Below are positions 1-9,853 of a DNA stretch of 64,000 nt, piece by piece. The stretch's first letter is position 1. Each line of letters opens with the position of its first letter. The DNA comes from an uncultured Candidatus Actinomarina sp. (GTDB lineage: Bacteria; Actinomycetota; Acidimicrobiia; Actinomarinales; Actinomarinaceae): positions 1 through 64,000 of the forward strand of contig CACHJT010000002.1 in the NCBI GenBank assembly GCA_902580215.1. The letters run 5' to 3'. Both the position numbers and the translations under genes were made by a program. The notes below the pieces were generated by a model. It was not told the origin of the DNA. It saw only the letters and a list, made by a program, of their open reading frames with translations, and did not search any database.

Positions 1-1
1 C

Positions 2-514
2 TTTTGGTTTGACCCAAATAGAGTCGCCTATGCAGCAGAGTTTATAGAGTCAAAGCTAGTACAGTTTGATCCAAGTAATTCAGCGAACTACGAAGCTGCT
101 GGAGAAGCCTATGTATCAGAGTTAAAAAGCTTAACTAGTCAGGTTTCTCAGTTAATTTCATCAGTGCCTTCACAAAATAGAAAGCTCATAACCACACATG
201 AGTCTTTAGGTTATTTAGAGGCTAAGTTTGGACTCGAAGTATTGTCAACAATTATTCCTGATTTAGACTCTTCAAATGAGATTTCACCATCACAGCTTGT
301 AGGTGTGATTGATGTAATTGAAGATAATAATATAAAGGTAATCTTTATTGAGGCAGAAGCCCCATCAGTTTATGCTGAAACAATTGTGGCTGAGACAGGA
401 ATAAAAGCTGTAGAGGGATTATGGGTAGAAACCCTAAGGCCTGGTCAAACCTATCCAGAGTTTTTGATCACAGCTGTTGAATTAATTGTGGAGAATCTTT
501 CAAATACGGATTAA
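2..514 (+). CDS. Metal ABC transporter substrate-binding protein (ZnuA/TroA-like), 3' part, truncated by window start
   Basis: Open frame 2 from the window edge (FWFDPNRVAYAAEFIESKL...THESLGYLEAKFGL...); followed by cognate ATPase and permease. The ORF track starts internally at 164. Confidence 0.85.
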   Translation, partial: FWFDPNRVAYAAEFIESKLVQFDPSNSANYEAAGEAYVSELKSLTSQVSQLISSVPSQNRKLITTHESLGYLEAKFGLEVLSTIIPDLDSSNEISPSQLVGVIDVIEDNNIKVIFIEAEAPSVYAETIVAETGIKAVEGLWVETLRPGQTYPEFLITAVELIVENLSNTD

Positions 515-558
515 GTTGATTGTAGATAACTTTCAGCTATCTAAGGAAAGATATCACA

Positions 559-1347
559 ATGAAAACAACTGAAAATATATTTGATGACACAGCAATCATT
601 GTTTCAGATGGTTGCTGTGTTCAACTCGCAAACAATCCTGCATTGGATGATGTCACTTTTGAAATAAAAAAAGGAAAAAAAGTAGCAGTCGTCGGTCCAA
701 ATGGAGGCGGCAAATCTACCTTATTTAATGCTATTGCAGGGCTGGTCCCCGTAATCAACGGTTCCCTCAAAATTAATGGAATGAGCCCAAAAGATGCAAA
801 AGGGACAATAAGCTACGTTCCCCAAAGAGACTTAATAAATAGAAATTTTCCACTTTCTGTGAAACAAGTCGTTGAAATGGGTTTAATTAACAAAAATACT
901 TTGAATCTGTTTTCAAGAAAAGAAATAAATTTAAAAATTAAAGAAGCACTTACAAACGTTGGGCTTTCAGAAAAGATAAATGAAAATATAAACAATTTAT
1001 CTGGTGGACAATTTCAAAGAGTCTTAATAGCAAGAGGTCTGGCCCAAGATGCAGATATTTTACTATTAGACGAGGCATTTAGTGCGGTTGATGTAGGAGC
1101 CCAAGAAGACATAATGAGTTTAATCAATGATATAAACTTAGACGGAAAAACTATATTAGTAGCAACTCATGACCTAAATAACCTTGAAAAAAATTTTGAC
1201 GAAGTGCTATGTCTTAACAGGCATTGTTGCGCATACGGAGATCCCGCCGAAGTTTTAACTGAAGACGTAATTGAAGAAATGTATGGGTCACATTACGAGA
1301 TGTTTAAATATCATGCATCAGAAAACCATGAGAAAAATAATGATTGA
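559..1347 (+). CDS. Metal ABC transporter ATP-binding protein (ZnuC/MntB-like)
   Basis: Walker A GPNGGGKST, signature LSGGQFQR, Walker B DILLLDEAF. Confidence 0.93.
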   Translation: MKTTENIFDDTAIIVSDGCCVQLANNPALDDVTFEIKKGKKVAVVGPNGGGKSTLFNAIAGLVPVINGSLKINGMSPKDAKGTISYVPQRDLINRNFPLSVKQVVEMGLINKNTLNLFSRKEINLKIKEALTNVGLSEKINENINNLSGGQFQRVLIARGLAQDADILLLDEAFSAVDVGAQEDIMSLINDINLDGKTILVATHDLNNLEKNFDEVLCLNRHCCAYGDPAEVLTEDVIEEMYGSHYEMFKYHASENHEKNND

Positions 1348-2164
1348 AGTTTTAGTTGAACCCTTTAAGTATGAATTTATGATTCGCTCAATCATTACTG
1401 CTGTAGCATCTGGAATAATGCTATCAACATTAGGGCCCTTTGCCATAAATAGAAATATGGGTTTTATGGCTGACGCAATGGCTCATGCAACACTTCCAAT
1501 TATTGCTGTAGGTGTGTTTTTTGGATTTAGTATCTCCGAGTTGGGGGTTCCTGCATCTGTTCTTATTGCGTTTTTTTTAGGTTACATTATTAAAAATTCA
1601 AATGTTGGCGAAGATACCGCTATAGGAATAATTTTCTCTTCTTTTTTTGCTCTTGGGTTTGTCCTCATATCAGTACTCAATGTAACAATAAATTTAGAAG
1701 ATTTACTGTTTGGGCAGATACTAGCAGTTAGTCGGTTTGACGTCTTTATAGTGGTTTCAATGTGTGTTGTAGTAGTTGGCTTGATGGTTGTCTTCTTCAA
1801 GCAGTTGCTGTTCTACTCGTTTGATCCAATCGGTGCTGAAGTCAAGGGGCTAAACACAAATTTTTTGAATTATCTTTTTCTTGTAGTTTTATCTGTAGCA
1901 ATTGTTGCTTCTCTTCAAACAGTAGGAATTATTCTGGTCTTAAGCATGCTCTTGATACCTGCTGCTGCATCAAAACTAGTAACAAATACATTTGTCTTTT
2001 CAATATACGTAAGCATTATTTTTGGAACATTTTCTTCAGTTTCTGGACTTTACCTATCGTATTTTTACAACCTGCCCTCAGGCCCAACAATGTCTCTGGT
2101 TGCTACTGGAATTTTTATAATTTGTTTTTTTGTAAATAAATTAAAAAAAGTAAAAATTCAATAA
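1328..2164 (+). CDS. Metal ABC transporter permease (ZnuB/MntC-like, ABC-3 family)
   Basis: Hydrophobic; FMADAMAHATLPIIAVG, DPIGAEVKGL and LLIPAAAS motifs. Likely start at 1328 or 1340, overlapping the ATPase, rather than 1271. Confidence 0.9.
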   Translation: MRKIMIEVLVEPFKYEFMIRSIITAVASGIMLSTLGPFAINRNMGFMADAMAHATLPIIAVGVFFGFSISELGVPASVLIAFFLGYIIKNSNVGEDTAIGIIFSSFFALGFVLISVLNVTINLEDLLFGQILAVSRFDVFIVVSMCVVVVGLMVVFFKQLLFYSFDPIGAEVKGLNTNFLNYLFLVVLSVAIVASLQTVGIILVLSMLLIPAAASKLVTNTFVFSIYVSIIFGTFSSVSGLYLSYFYNLPSGPTMSLVATGIFIICFFVNKLKKVKIQ

Positions 2165-2167
2165 CAA

Positions 2168-2635
2168 ATGTACTCAATTTGGCTTCAGAATTCTACACAT
2201 AATGACAAAATTTACAACTTAATTGAACGATACGCTAGAGATGAAAAAAAAGATTCATTTTTTCCACACGTAACTTTAGTTTCAAAAATTAATTCACATG
2301 AAAAAGCTATGGGGGTGCTTCAATTGCTCTCCAATAAAAAATGTAATATTACTTTCGATAAGATATCTACTGGAGAAACTTACTTTCAAAAACTGTATCT
2401 AGAATCATCAGACAACTCATACTTTTTTAATGCTGTTTCAAAAATAGAAGGTTGGCCAAGTCTTTGGGTACCCCATATGTCATTGTGTTACGGGGATGAG
2501 TTACCTAAATCTTTCGACTTAGGGGAGCTTAATAAACTCATCCCTATAACACTCACTTTTGACACTATTGCTGTTTACAAAACAGGCCCTAAAGTGTCAG
2601 AGTGGAAGGAGATAACCACTCTTTTTTTGGATTGA
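2168..2635 (+). CDS. 2H phosphoesterase / 2'-5' RNA ligase-like (cyclic phosphodiesterase) protein
   Basis: Two HxT/S motifs: FPHVTLVS and VPHMSLCYG. Confidence 0.7.
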   Translation: MYSIWLQNSTHNDKIYNLIERYARDEKKDSFFPHVTLVSKINSHEKAMGVLQLLSNKKCNITFDKISTGETYFQKLYLESSDNSYFFNAVSKIEGWPSLWVPHMSLCYGDELPKSFDLGELNKLIPITLTFDTIAVYKTGPKVSEWKEITTLFLD

Positions 2636-2664
2636 TTCCAAAACAACAAATATATTTTAAATAT

Positions 2665-4899
2665 CTAAACAATTGCAAAACTTTCATTTGAAAAATCTAT
2701 TGATAAGCTTTGTGATGTAGATATTATTGAAAAATTATTTTCACCAATACCAAGAATTGCTGGAATTCTATGTTCAGCACACCTTATTGCCATGTGAGAG
2801 TTGGGACCTCCATACTGGGTAATCAATGATTTGATTTTATAATTAAAAATCCAATCCCATCCTGGGTCTGCTGCTGGGATAACTACTATCTTATTATCAA
2901 GGTCGTAAGGTTGGTTTGAATGATGGTCAAGTAGCAAAATTTCTCCAGAAACTGTTCCTTGTCCAATGTAATTCCCTTCTTTGCTCATTTCCTCATATAA
3001 ATAAAAATCATCGGATGACGAGATTAAGTCAGGCATTAATGTGTTTTTAAGATCTAAATTAATTGTATTTTCTTGGCTAAATTCAATATTAAGTCTTTGA
3101 AAAAGTTCTTCATCACTTATATTTTGCTCCTCTATTTCATTTAAAATACCGTCAATTCCTTTTGTATAATAAAATTTTGAATTTTCTCTTGTTGCAATAG
3201 CAGTCTGAAACATTTCAATCCACGATGATGCTGTGTATGGAATATTGTTAAATTTAAAATATTTATCAATATTTGTAAATATAGCTTTTTGCAATGAAAT
3301 ATTTTCATCATGTATTTCACTATTTTGAATCAACAGCTCAGTGAACTCTAAATTATTTCTTAAATTAGATGAAGATAAATTATAGTTACCTGCCCTAATG
3401 TGTCCATAAATGTCTAAAAAGCTATCAAGACTTTGTTTTCCAATTTTGACCTGATAAGCGTCCGCCTTCATTTTCGTACTTATCGACTTTACTGATAACA
3501 ATAATGAGTTTTTATGTGCTTCGGTAATTACTTCTTTTCTCAAAAGATTATTTAATTGAGCAAAATACACAAACCCCAATCTTGAATGATGTGTAAATGG
3601 CAATGCCATATTGTCTCTAATAAATTTTATATTTTCTTTTTTAGAGTATTCAAAATTCCCATCAAGCAAAGAGAACGCATTCAACATAGTCTTATTGTTT
3701 TTTTCTAGAGTTGATTTGTTAAAGCTATCAATATCAATTAAATCTTGATGCCATTTCTCAATCTCTTCTGACCTAATAATTTTTTTATATTCAATTGCGA
3801 ACTCATCTTCAGAGTCAAACACATATGATGATCGAGAGATATTAAATTCAATTGAATCATGTAAATGCGGGTTTTCTTTCAATTTTTCTAATTGATGCTG
3901 TATTATTTTTTCACAGCTATCGACTTGTAAGCTTCGAGTTAAAAAACTATTTAAACTATGGTTAACATTTATGTAGGGCACATTATTGAAAAGCTCCATT
4001 AATTTAGCCGGTTTATATTTTCTATAACCAAATTCACCGCGCTGTATATTCCATGTTGAGTCTGTAAACATAAATTTATATAAGCCAAATGCAACATTGT
4101 CAGGTTTTTTTCCAATCATTTCTGCTGGATTCATGTCCGACATATTGCTAAAAAGGTGATTTATGCCAAAACGATCATCCGTAGTATCTTTTAAAGCCTC
4201 AAATTTTTTTATATTCTGCTCAATTATTTTTTTCTCTGTAAAGATCAAATCCTTATCAACTTTTCTCTCCATCAGAGGCCGTACTTGCAAAAGCAGTGGA
4301 GAAGAATTGTTATTCAAAACCATTTCAATGTCCAAATGTTTGTTCCCAAATAAATCTTCTAATTTTGTCAAAATATTTAGATATATAGAATATTCATCAT
4401 ATTTTTTTGGTAACTTGTTTATTGATCTATGAACATAAAAATTTTTAATCTGATTGTACTTTCCAGATGTAACAGCATCAGTTTCTGGACCACTATAAAT
4501 TGAAAATGATCTGTAAAGAGAGTCTGTCCCAACCTTAAAAGATGTAAGCACAGATACGCTTCTTGCATTTTTTACATAATCTTGCAAAATCACGGTCTGA
4601 TTCACATCTTTTTCGTAGCTATTTAACACTTGATTCCATGATTCTTTAATATCATTTATTCTTTTCTTGCTGATTGGTCCGATGGAAAGATATTTACCTG
4701 CATTAGAAGAGCTCTCTAAGTCTTCATTAGAACTATTGCTTCTTATCATTATTTCTTCTGAAAAATCATTGAGAATCTCGTTAATATTTTCTAAATCTTT
4801 CAAAGAAAGCTCTCTAAAGTATGGAATTTCTATATCCGTATGGTTTGCTACAAACTCTAGGTTTTTAGCTTTATTACCATAATTTATTTGATCATCCAT
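2665..4899 (-). CDS. PEP/pyruvate-binding, PEP-utilising enzyme (PEP synthase/PPDK-like)
   Basis: N-terminal IRSNSSNEDLESSSNAGKY (PPDK N-like) and C-terminal GGPNSHMAIRCAEHRIPAILG (PEP-utiliser mobile domain with catalytic His). ATG at 4899 or GTG at 4905, immediately after the trpB2 stop. Confidence 0.75.
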   Translation of the reverse strand: MDDQINYGNKAKNLEFVANHTDIEIPYFRELSLKDLENINEILNDFSEEIMIRSNSSNEDLESSSNAGKYLSIGPISKKRINDIKESWNQVLNSYEKDVNQTVILQDYVKNARSVSVLTSFKVGTDSLYRSFSIYSGPETDAVTSGKYNQIKNFYVHRSINKLPKKYDEYSIYLNILTKLEDLFGNKHLDIEMVLNNNSSPLLLQVRPLMERKVDKDLIFTEKKIIEQNIKKFEALKDTTDDRFGINHLFSNMSDMNPAEMIGKKPDNVAFGLYKFMFTDSTWNIQRGEFGYRKYKPAKLMELFNNVPYINVNHSLNSFLTRSLQVDSCEKIIQHQLEKLKENPHLHDSIEFNISRSSYVFDSEDEFAIEYKKIIRSEEIEKWHQDLIDIDSFNKSTLEKNNKTMLNAFSLLDGNFEYSKKENIKFIRDNMALPFTHHSRLGFVYFAQLNNLLRKEVITEAHKNSLLLSVKSISTKMKADAYQVKIGKQSLDSFLDIYGHIRAGNYNLSSSNLRNNLEFTELLIQNSEIHDENISLQKAIFTNIDKYFKFNNIPYTASSWIEMFQTAIATRENSKFYYTKGIDGILNEIEEQNISDEELFQRLNIEFSQENTINLDLKNTLMPDLISSSDDFYLYEEMSKEGNYIGQGTVSGEILLLDHHSNQPYDLDNKIVVIPAADPGWDWIFNYKIKSLITQYGGPNSHMAIRCAEHRIPAILGIGENNFSIISTSQSLSIDFSNESFAIV

Positions 4900-4905
4900 T
4901 CTCAC

Positions 4906-6261
4906 CTATTTGTTTACTGACTCCAAAGCTACTTGAACTTTTTCAGACGGAAATTCGTAGTCAACCATCTGTCCACTCAAAAAGTTTTCATAAGCTTTCA
5001 TATCAAAGTGACCATGTCCACACATTGCTGTCAATACAGCAATACTTTCAGAATTTTGGTCGGCATCTTTCACTGCCCTAATTGCTGACGCAATTGCATG
5101 AGTTGCTTCAGGAGCAGGAACTATGCCTTCTGTTTTAGCAAATAGTTGACCAGCCTCGAAACACTCTTTTTGTCCTATTGCTTCTGCTTCGATTAATTTC
5201 TCTTCATACATTGCACTGACTAAAGGTGCCATTCCGTGGTATCTTAAACCTCCAGCATGAATTGGATCAGGCACAAAAGAATGACCAAGGGTATGCATTT
5301 TGACTACGGGGGCCATTCCTACTGAATCCCCAAAATCATATGCATACGTTCCCTTAGTCAAAGATGGACAAGCCTGTGGCTCAACAGCTCTAATAATCGT
5401 AGACTTGTTATTTTGTATATTTTCTCTAGCAAAAGGTGTAAAAAGACCGGCAAAGTTAGAACCACCGCCAGTACAGCCAACTATTACATCTGGATAGTCG
5501 TCAGCCAGTGCCAATTGTTTTAGGGCTTCTTCTCCAATAATAGTTTGATGCATTAGGACGTGATTCAACACACTTCCTAGTGCGTATCTTGTTTTTTCAT
5601 CTTTTGCTGCAACTTCAATAGCTTCTGAAATTGCAATACCAAGACTTCCAGGAGTTTCAGGGTCTTCCGAAAGAAACTTTTTACCAATATCTGTTCTTTC
5701 AGACGGGCTTGAATATACCTTTGCGCCGTATATTTCCATCATGGTCTTCCTGTAAGGTTTTGCTAAGTATGATGCAGCTACTTGAAATACCTCTAACTCA
5801 ATTCCAAAAGCCTGACATGCAAAAGCCAAAGCAGAACCCCACTGACCAGCACCTGTTTCCGTAACCATTTTTGTAACACCTTCTTCCGCGTTATAAAACG
5901 CTTGGGGGATTGCAGTGTTAGGTTTATGCGAGCCAGACGGGGATCCACCTTCGTATTTGTAATATATTCTTGATTTTGTACCTAGAGCTTTTTCAAGTCG
6001 AACTGCTCTAAATAAAGGGGAAGGTCTATAAAGCTTATATAAATCTAAAACAGGCTTTGGTATATCTATAAAAGAATCTTGAGACACTTCTTGTAAAATC
6101 AAACCCATTGGAAATAAGGGAGCTAAATCCTCTGGACCAATTGGCTCCATTGTTTGCGGATTCAATGGTGGTGGTAGTGGATTTGGCAAGTCCGGAATGA
6201 TGTTATACCACTGTGTTGGCATCTCAGATTCTGATAATAAAAATTTATATTGTTCGCTCAT
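4906..6261 (-). CDS. trpB: Tryptophan synthase beta chain, TrpB2 type
   Basis: About 450 aa; N-terminal WYNIIPDLPNPLPPPLNP typical of TrpB2; GSHKPNTA PLP-lysine motif; ETGAGQWGSAL; GCTGGGSNFAG. Confidence 0.9.
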   Translation of the reverse strand: MSEQYKFLLSESEMPTQWYNIIPDLPNPLPPPLNPQTMEPIGPEDLAPLFPMGLILQEVSQDSFIDIPKPVLDLYKLYRPSPLFRAVRLEKALGTKSRIYYKYEGGSPSGSHKPNTAIPQAFYNAEEGVTKMVTETGAGQWGSALAFACQAFGIELEVFQVAASYLAKPYRKTMMEIYGAKVYSSPSERTDIGKKFLSEDPETPGSLGIAISEAIEVAAKDEKTRYALGSVLNHVLMHQTIIGEEALKQLALADDYPDVIVGCTGGGSNFAGLFTPFARENIQNNKSTIIRAVEPQACPSLTKGTYAYDFGDSVGMAPVVKMHTLGHSFVPDPIHAGGLRYHGMAPLVSAMYEEKLIEAEAIGQKECFEAGQLFAKTEGIVPAPEATHAIASAIRAVKDADQNSESIAVLTAMCGHGHFDMKAYENFLSGQMVDYEFPSEKVQVALESVNK

Positions 6262-6276
6262 TGTTCCTCCTAAAAT

Positions 6277-6300
6277 AAAAAAACCGGGCTGTGCCCGGCT
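6277..6300 (-). terminator. Intrinsic terminator of the trp attenuator
   Basis: Minus strand AGCCGGGCACAGCCCGGTTTTTTT: CCGGGC/GCCCGG stem with 3-nt loop and U-run, between the leader peptide and trpB2. Confidence 0.88.
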
Positions 6301-6326
6301 TTACAAAACAACATAGAACTAGGCAC

Positions 6327-6371
6327 CTACATATGTAGCGTCCACCAGTTCCAGTTTGTTACTTTATACAT
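6327..6371 (-). CDS. Trp leader peptide MYKVTNWNWWTLHM
   Basis: atg tat aaa gta aca aac tgg aac tgg tgg acg cta cat atg tag; three Trp codons in a four-codon stretch, upstream of terminator and trpB2. Confidence 0.82.
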   Translation of the reverse strand: MYKVTNWNWWTLHM

Positions 6372-6483
6372 TGTTATTAATGTAGATGTTTTTTTTAAAA
6401 TTTCAAAATTATAATTGTAAATTTTTTGTTAACAGAAAATGTCGAAATATCAATATATCCATTCATAACCTAGTATTGGGTTC

Positions 6484-7212
6484 ATGAATAAAATAATTCA
6501 CTCTATTGATTTAACAAAAATTTATGGAGAAAAAGAAACAAGTGTCACAGCGTTAGACAAAATCAATGTCGAGTTTAAAGAAAACGAATTTACAGCAATC
6601 ATGGGTCCATCTGGCTCTGGAAAGTCAACATTACTTCATTGTTTAGCAGGATTAGACAGACCAACATCTGGTCAGATATTTCTAAAAGAAGATGACATAT
6701 CAACTTTAAATGATAAACAATTAACAAAAATTAGACGAGACAGCTTTGGCTTTGTATTTCAGGCTTTTAACCTAATCCCAACTTTAACTGCTGAAGAAAA
6801 CATCACATTACCAGCATCTATTGCTGGAAGAAAGCCAGATATGGACTGGGTAAAACAAGTAATTGAAACAGTAGATATAGGAGACAGGTTAACACATAGG
6901 CCCAATGAATTATCCGGTGGACAGCAACAGAGAGTAGCAGCTGCTAGAGCCATGGCTACAAAGCCTGAAGTAATTTTTGCAGACGAGCCATCAGGAAATT
7001 TAGATTCAAAATCAAGCAAAGAACTTTTAAGTTTCATGAAGTCCGTAGTTGAAGAGCTTAACCAGACAATCATTATGGTTACACACGATCCCTACGCTGC
7101 TTCCTATGCCAATAGAGTAATAATGCTTAAAGATGGAAGAATTGCTAGTGACTTAGAACAACCAACACAAGAAGAAATTGTTGCAGAGGTTACAGCTTTA
7201 ACTAACATCTGA
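6484..7212 (+). CDS. ABC transporter ATP-binding protein (MacB/LolD-like)
   Basis: GPSGSGKST, LSGGQQQRVA, VIFADEPSGNLD. Confidence 0.93.
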   Translation: MNKIIHSIDLTKIYGEKETSVTALDKINVEFKENEFTAIMGPSGSGKSTLLHCLAGLDRPTSGQIFLKEDDISTLNDKQLTKIRRDSFGFVFQAFNLIPTLTAEENITLPASIAGRKPDMDWVKQVIETVDIGDRLTHRPNELSGGQQQRVAAARAMATKPEVIFADEPSGNLDSKSSKELLSFMKSVVEELNQTIIMVTHDPYAASYANRVIMLKDGRIASDLEQPTQEEIVAEVTALTNI

Positions 7213-9827
7213 TGTTTGGATTTACAAAGCGCCCCCTTTTTCTGATAGCCTGGAAAAACTTAAAAACCTATCCGGTAAGAATATTTTTAACAACATCATC
7301 GATCATTCTTGGTGTAGCAGTCATTATTGCTTCGAATATTTTTTCGGAAAGTAATAAATCTGCATTTGATAATTTATTCTCAGGCATTTACGAGGGAGTT
7401 GACTTAGTAGTACAGCCAATACAAGAGGATTTTGCCGAGGGATTTAGTGGTGATGGTGGTCAAGGGCCAATTTCGTTTGAAGTTAAGAAAATACCTGATG
7501 AAAGAATTGATGAGATTTCAAATCTACCAAGTGTAAAAGCGGCTTGGGGTGAAGTATTGGGTTTTGCTCAGTTCATAAAAATTGTAGATGGCGAAACAGT
7601 ATTAATTTCTAATGGATTTGCTCCAACATTTGGAGCTGCTTGGGATAGCAATCCATATGCAGCGCAATGGTCATTAGTTGAAGGAGAGGCTCCAACTAAT
7701 ACAAAAGAAGTAGTCATGGATGTTGTAACTGCAGAAAATCATGATTTTTCTGTTGGAGATAGAGTGACAGTTTTGGCTGGTGCAACTCCTGCATCATTTA
7801 CAATTGTGGGAATTGCAGAGTTTGCTAATGTAGGTGCACCAGGTGGGGCAACCTTTGCATTGTTTGAATTTAGGACTGCTCAAAAATTATTAGATTCAAG
7901 AGGCGAAGTAGATTTAATAAATGTAGTTATAGAAAATAATTTTGACATTAATGATGTTAAAACTGAAATAACAAACTTAGATTCAGAAAATTTAAATGTA
8001 ATAAACGCTCAAGAAGCTGCAGCTGAACAAGCTGATTCTATCAAACAAGGCTTAGATTTTTTTAATACAATACTCAATGTATTTGCTGGTATCGCAATAT
8101 TTGTTGGCGCCTTTATCATTCAAAATACATTTCGAATCCTTTTACTCCAAAGAACAAAAGAGCTTTCGCTACTTAGAGCTCTAGGTACATCAAAAAGACA
8201 AATTTATAGATTAGTAATTTCTGAATCTCTGTTTATGTCTGTAATTGGATCTGGTTTGGGTATTGCTCTTGGTATTGGTTTAGCTGTTGCAGTGAAAGAA
8301 GGATTGCAATATTTTGAGTTTGGACTACCAGACGGACCACTAGTTTTAACAACAGAAGCTGCAATAACAGGATTAATTATTGGAATAACAGTTACAATTT
8401 TGTCCTCTTTACTTCCAGCTAGAAAAGCCTCTCAAGTAAGTCCAATGGAAGCCATTAGAGACAGTGTTTCAACACCTAGAAGGAAATCCTTACTTATTCG
8501 ATTAGTTTTTGGTTCGCTCATTTCTGTTGCTGGGTTTGGAATGTTATTTGGTGTTTTGTACGATTTCTTAGATTTACCAACCTTGACCTCTCTACAACAA
8601 GTAGGTTTTGGTGCAGGCGTAATTTTTATTGGAATCTCTGTAATAACCCCATCGATTACAAAACCTTTTGTTTTTCTTTTTGATAAAGCTTATAACTTAG
8701 TTTTTGGAATTCTTGGTAAATTGGCTACTGAGAATTCAAAAAGAACACCAAGAAGAACTGCTTCAACAGCATCAGCTTTAATGATCGGGCTAACATTGAT
8801 ATCTTTGGCAAATGTTATAACGACTTCATTTAAGGCACAGGCTGAGTCCCTAATAAGTGAGGTAATACTTGCGGACTATCAAGTAAGTGCTTCTAATGTG
8901 TTTGTTTCACCTGGAATTCCGACAGGTTTATCGGAAGAGCTTCTAGAGCTAGATGAAGTAACAAAACTTTCCAGAACAAGAGCTACTGTTGTTGGCTACA
9001 ACCAGCGACCACTTATTCTTGGTGCCGTTGACGAAACTGTCTTTGATCTTGTAAAAACAGACGATATATCCGGAAATAGAAAAGACTTTCTAAAAAAAGA
9101 TGCAATAGGAATACTTAAACAAACAGCAGAAAGAGAAGAGCTCTTTGTAGGGGATGAGGTTGTATTAACAATTCCTGAAGAAGGAGAAAAAACTTTTACT
9201 GTCACCTATATATTTGACTGGACCACTCAACCACCGGCTGAATTTTTTGTACTTCTTGAAAATAACACTTTTTTTGCTGACGAATCACTTGATACAGAAT
9301 TGTATTTCAATGTAAATAAAAAAACTCCGGAACTAGAACAGAAAATAAACGCAATTGTTGATGAATACCCTGGCGTTGAAGTAAGAGATGAAGATGGTTT
9401 AGTTGAAGAAGCTAACAATCAAATACAATTACTTCTTAACGTAATTTATGGATTCCTTTCCATATCTATTTTTGTAGCTCTATTTGGTATCACAAACACA
9501 CTCTCTTTATCAGTGTATGAAAGAACAAGAGAAATAGGGTTAATGAGGGCAATCGGAACTTATAGAAAACAAATACGAAGAATGATTTTTATTGAGTCTT
9601 CTATTATTTCAATATTTGGTGCAGCTCTAGGTACAGGATTAGGAATATTCTTTGCTTGGAGTTTGATTCAGACATTAGCCGATGAAGGATTTACTGTATT
9701 TGCAGTTTCCATTCAGCAAACATTTTTGTGGATTGGTATTGCAATAATTGCGGGAGTAATTGCAGCAATACTTCCTGCTATTAGGGCAGCAAGACAAAAC
9801 ATACTCGAAGCTATCTCCTACGAGTAA
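7212..9827 (+). CDS. ABC transporter permease with two FtsX-like domains
   Basis: 871 aa, MacB-PCD-like periplasmic regions, repeated RTKELSLLRALGTSKRQI / RTREIGLMRAIGTYRKQI FtsX motifs; ATGA overlap with the ATPase. Confidence 0.9.
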   Translation: MFGFTKRPLFLIAWKNLKTYPVRIFLTTSSIILGVAVIIASNIFSESNKSAFDNLFSGIYEGVDLVVQPIQEDFAEGFSGDGGQGPISFEVKKIPDERIDEISNLPSVKAAWGEVLGFAQFIKIVDGETVLISNGFAPTFGAAWDSNPYAAQWSLVEGEAPTNTKEVVMDVVTAENHDFSVGDRVTVLAGATPASFTIVGIAEFANVGAPGGATFALFEFRTAQKLLDSRGEVDLINVVIENNFDINDVKTEITNLDSENLNVINAQEAAAEQADSIKQGLDFFNTILNVFAGIAIFVGAFIIQNTFRILLLQRTKELSLLRALGTSKRQIYRLVISESLFMSVIGSGLGIALGIGLAVAVKEGLQYFEFGLPDGPLVLTTEAAITGLIIGITVTILSSLLPARKASQVSPMEAIRDSVSTPRRKSLLIRLVFGSLISVAGFGMLFGVLYDFLDLPTLTSLQQVGFGAGVIFIGISVITPSITKPFVFLFDKAYNLVFGILGKLATENSKRTPRRTASTASALMIGLTLISLANVITTSFKAQAESLISEVILADYQVSASNVFVSPGIPTGLSEELLELDEVTKLSRTRATVVGYNQRPLILGAVDETVFDLVKTDDISGNRKDFLKKDAIGILKQTAEREELFVGDEVVLTIPEEGEKTFTVTYIFDWTTQPPAEFFVLLENNTFFADESLDTELYFNVNKKTPELEQKINAIVDEYPGVEVRDEDGLVEEANNQIQLLLNVIYGFLSISIFVALFGITNTLSLSVYERTREIGLMRAIGTYRKQIRRMIFIESSIISIFGAALGTGLGIFFAWSLIQTLADEGFTVFAVSIQQTFLWIGIAIIAGVIAAILPAIRAARQNILEAISYE

Positions 9828-9853
9828 ATATTTTTTAACCTTACAATATTCCT

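Larger units (their letters stand above)
6277..6371 (-). promoter_or_regulatory. Ribosome-mediated tryptophan attenuator
   Basis: Leader peptide plus 1:2 pairing (GAACTGG 6345-6351 with CCTAGTTC 6316-6323, one bulge), 2:3 antiterminator (GTGCC 6322-6326 with GGCAC 6291-6295) and 3:4 terminator (6284-6298). Confidence 0.8.

Noticed and set aside
6262-6371. T-box riboswitch upstream of trpB2
   Set aside because: No T-box consensus seen; the short Trp-rich ORF and alternative stems fit leader-peptide attenuation better.
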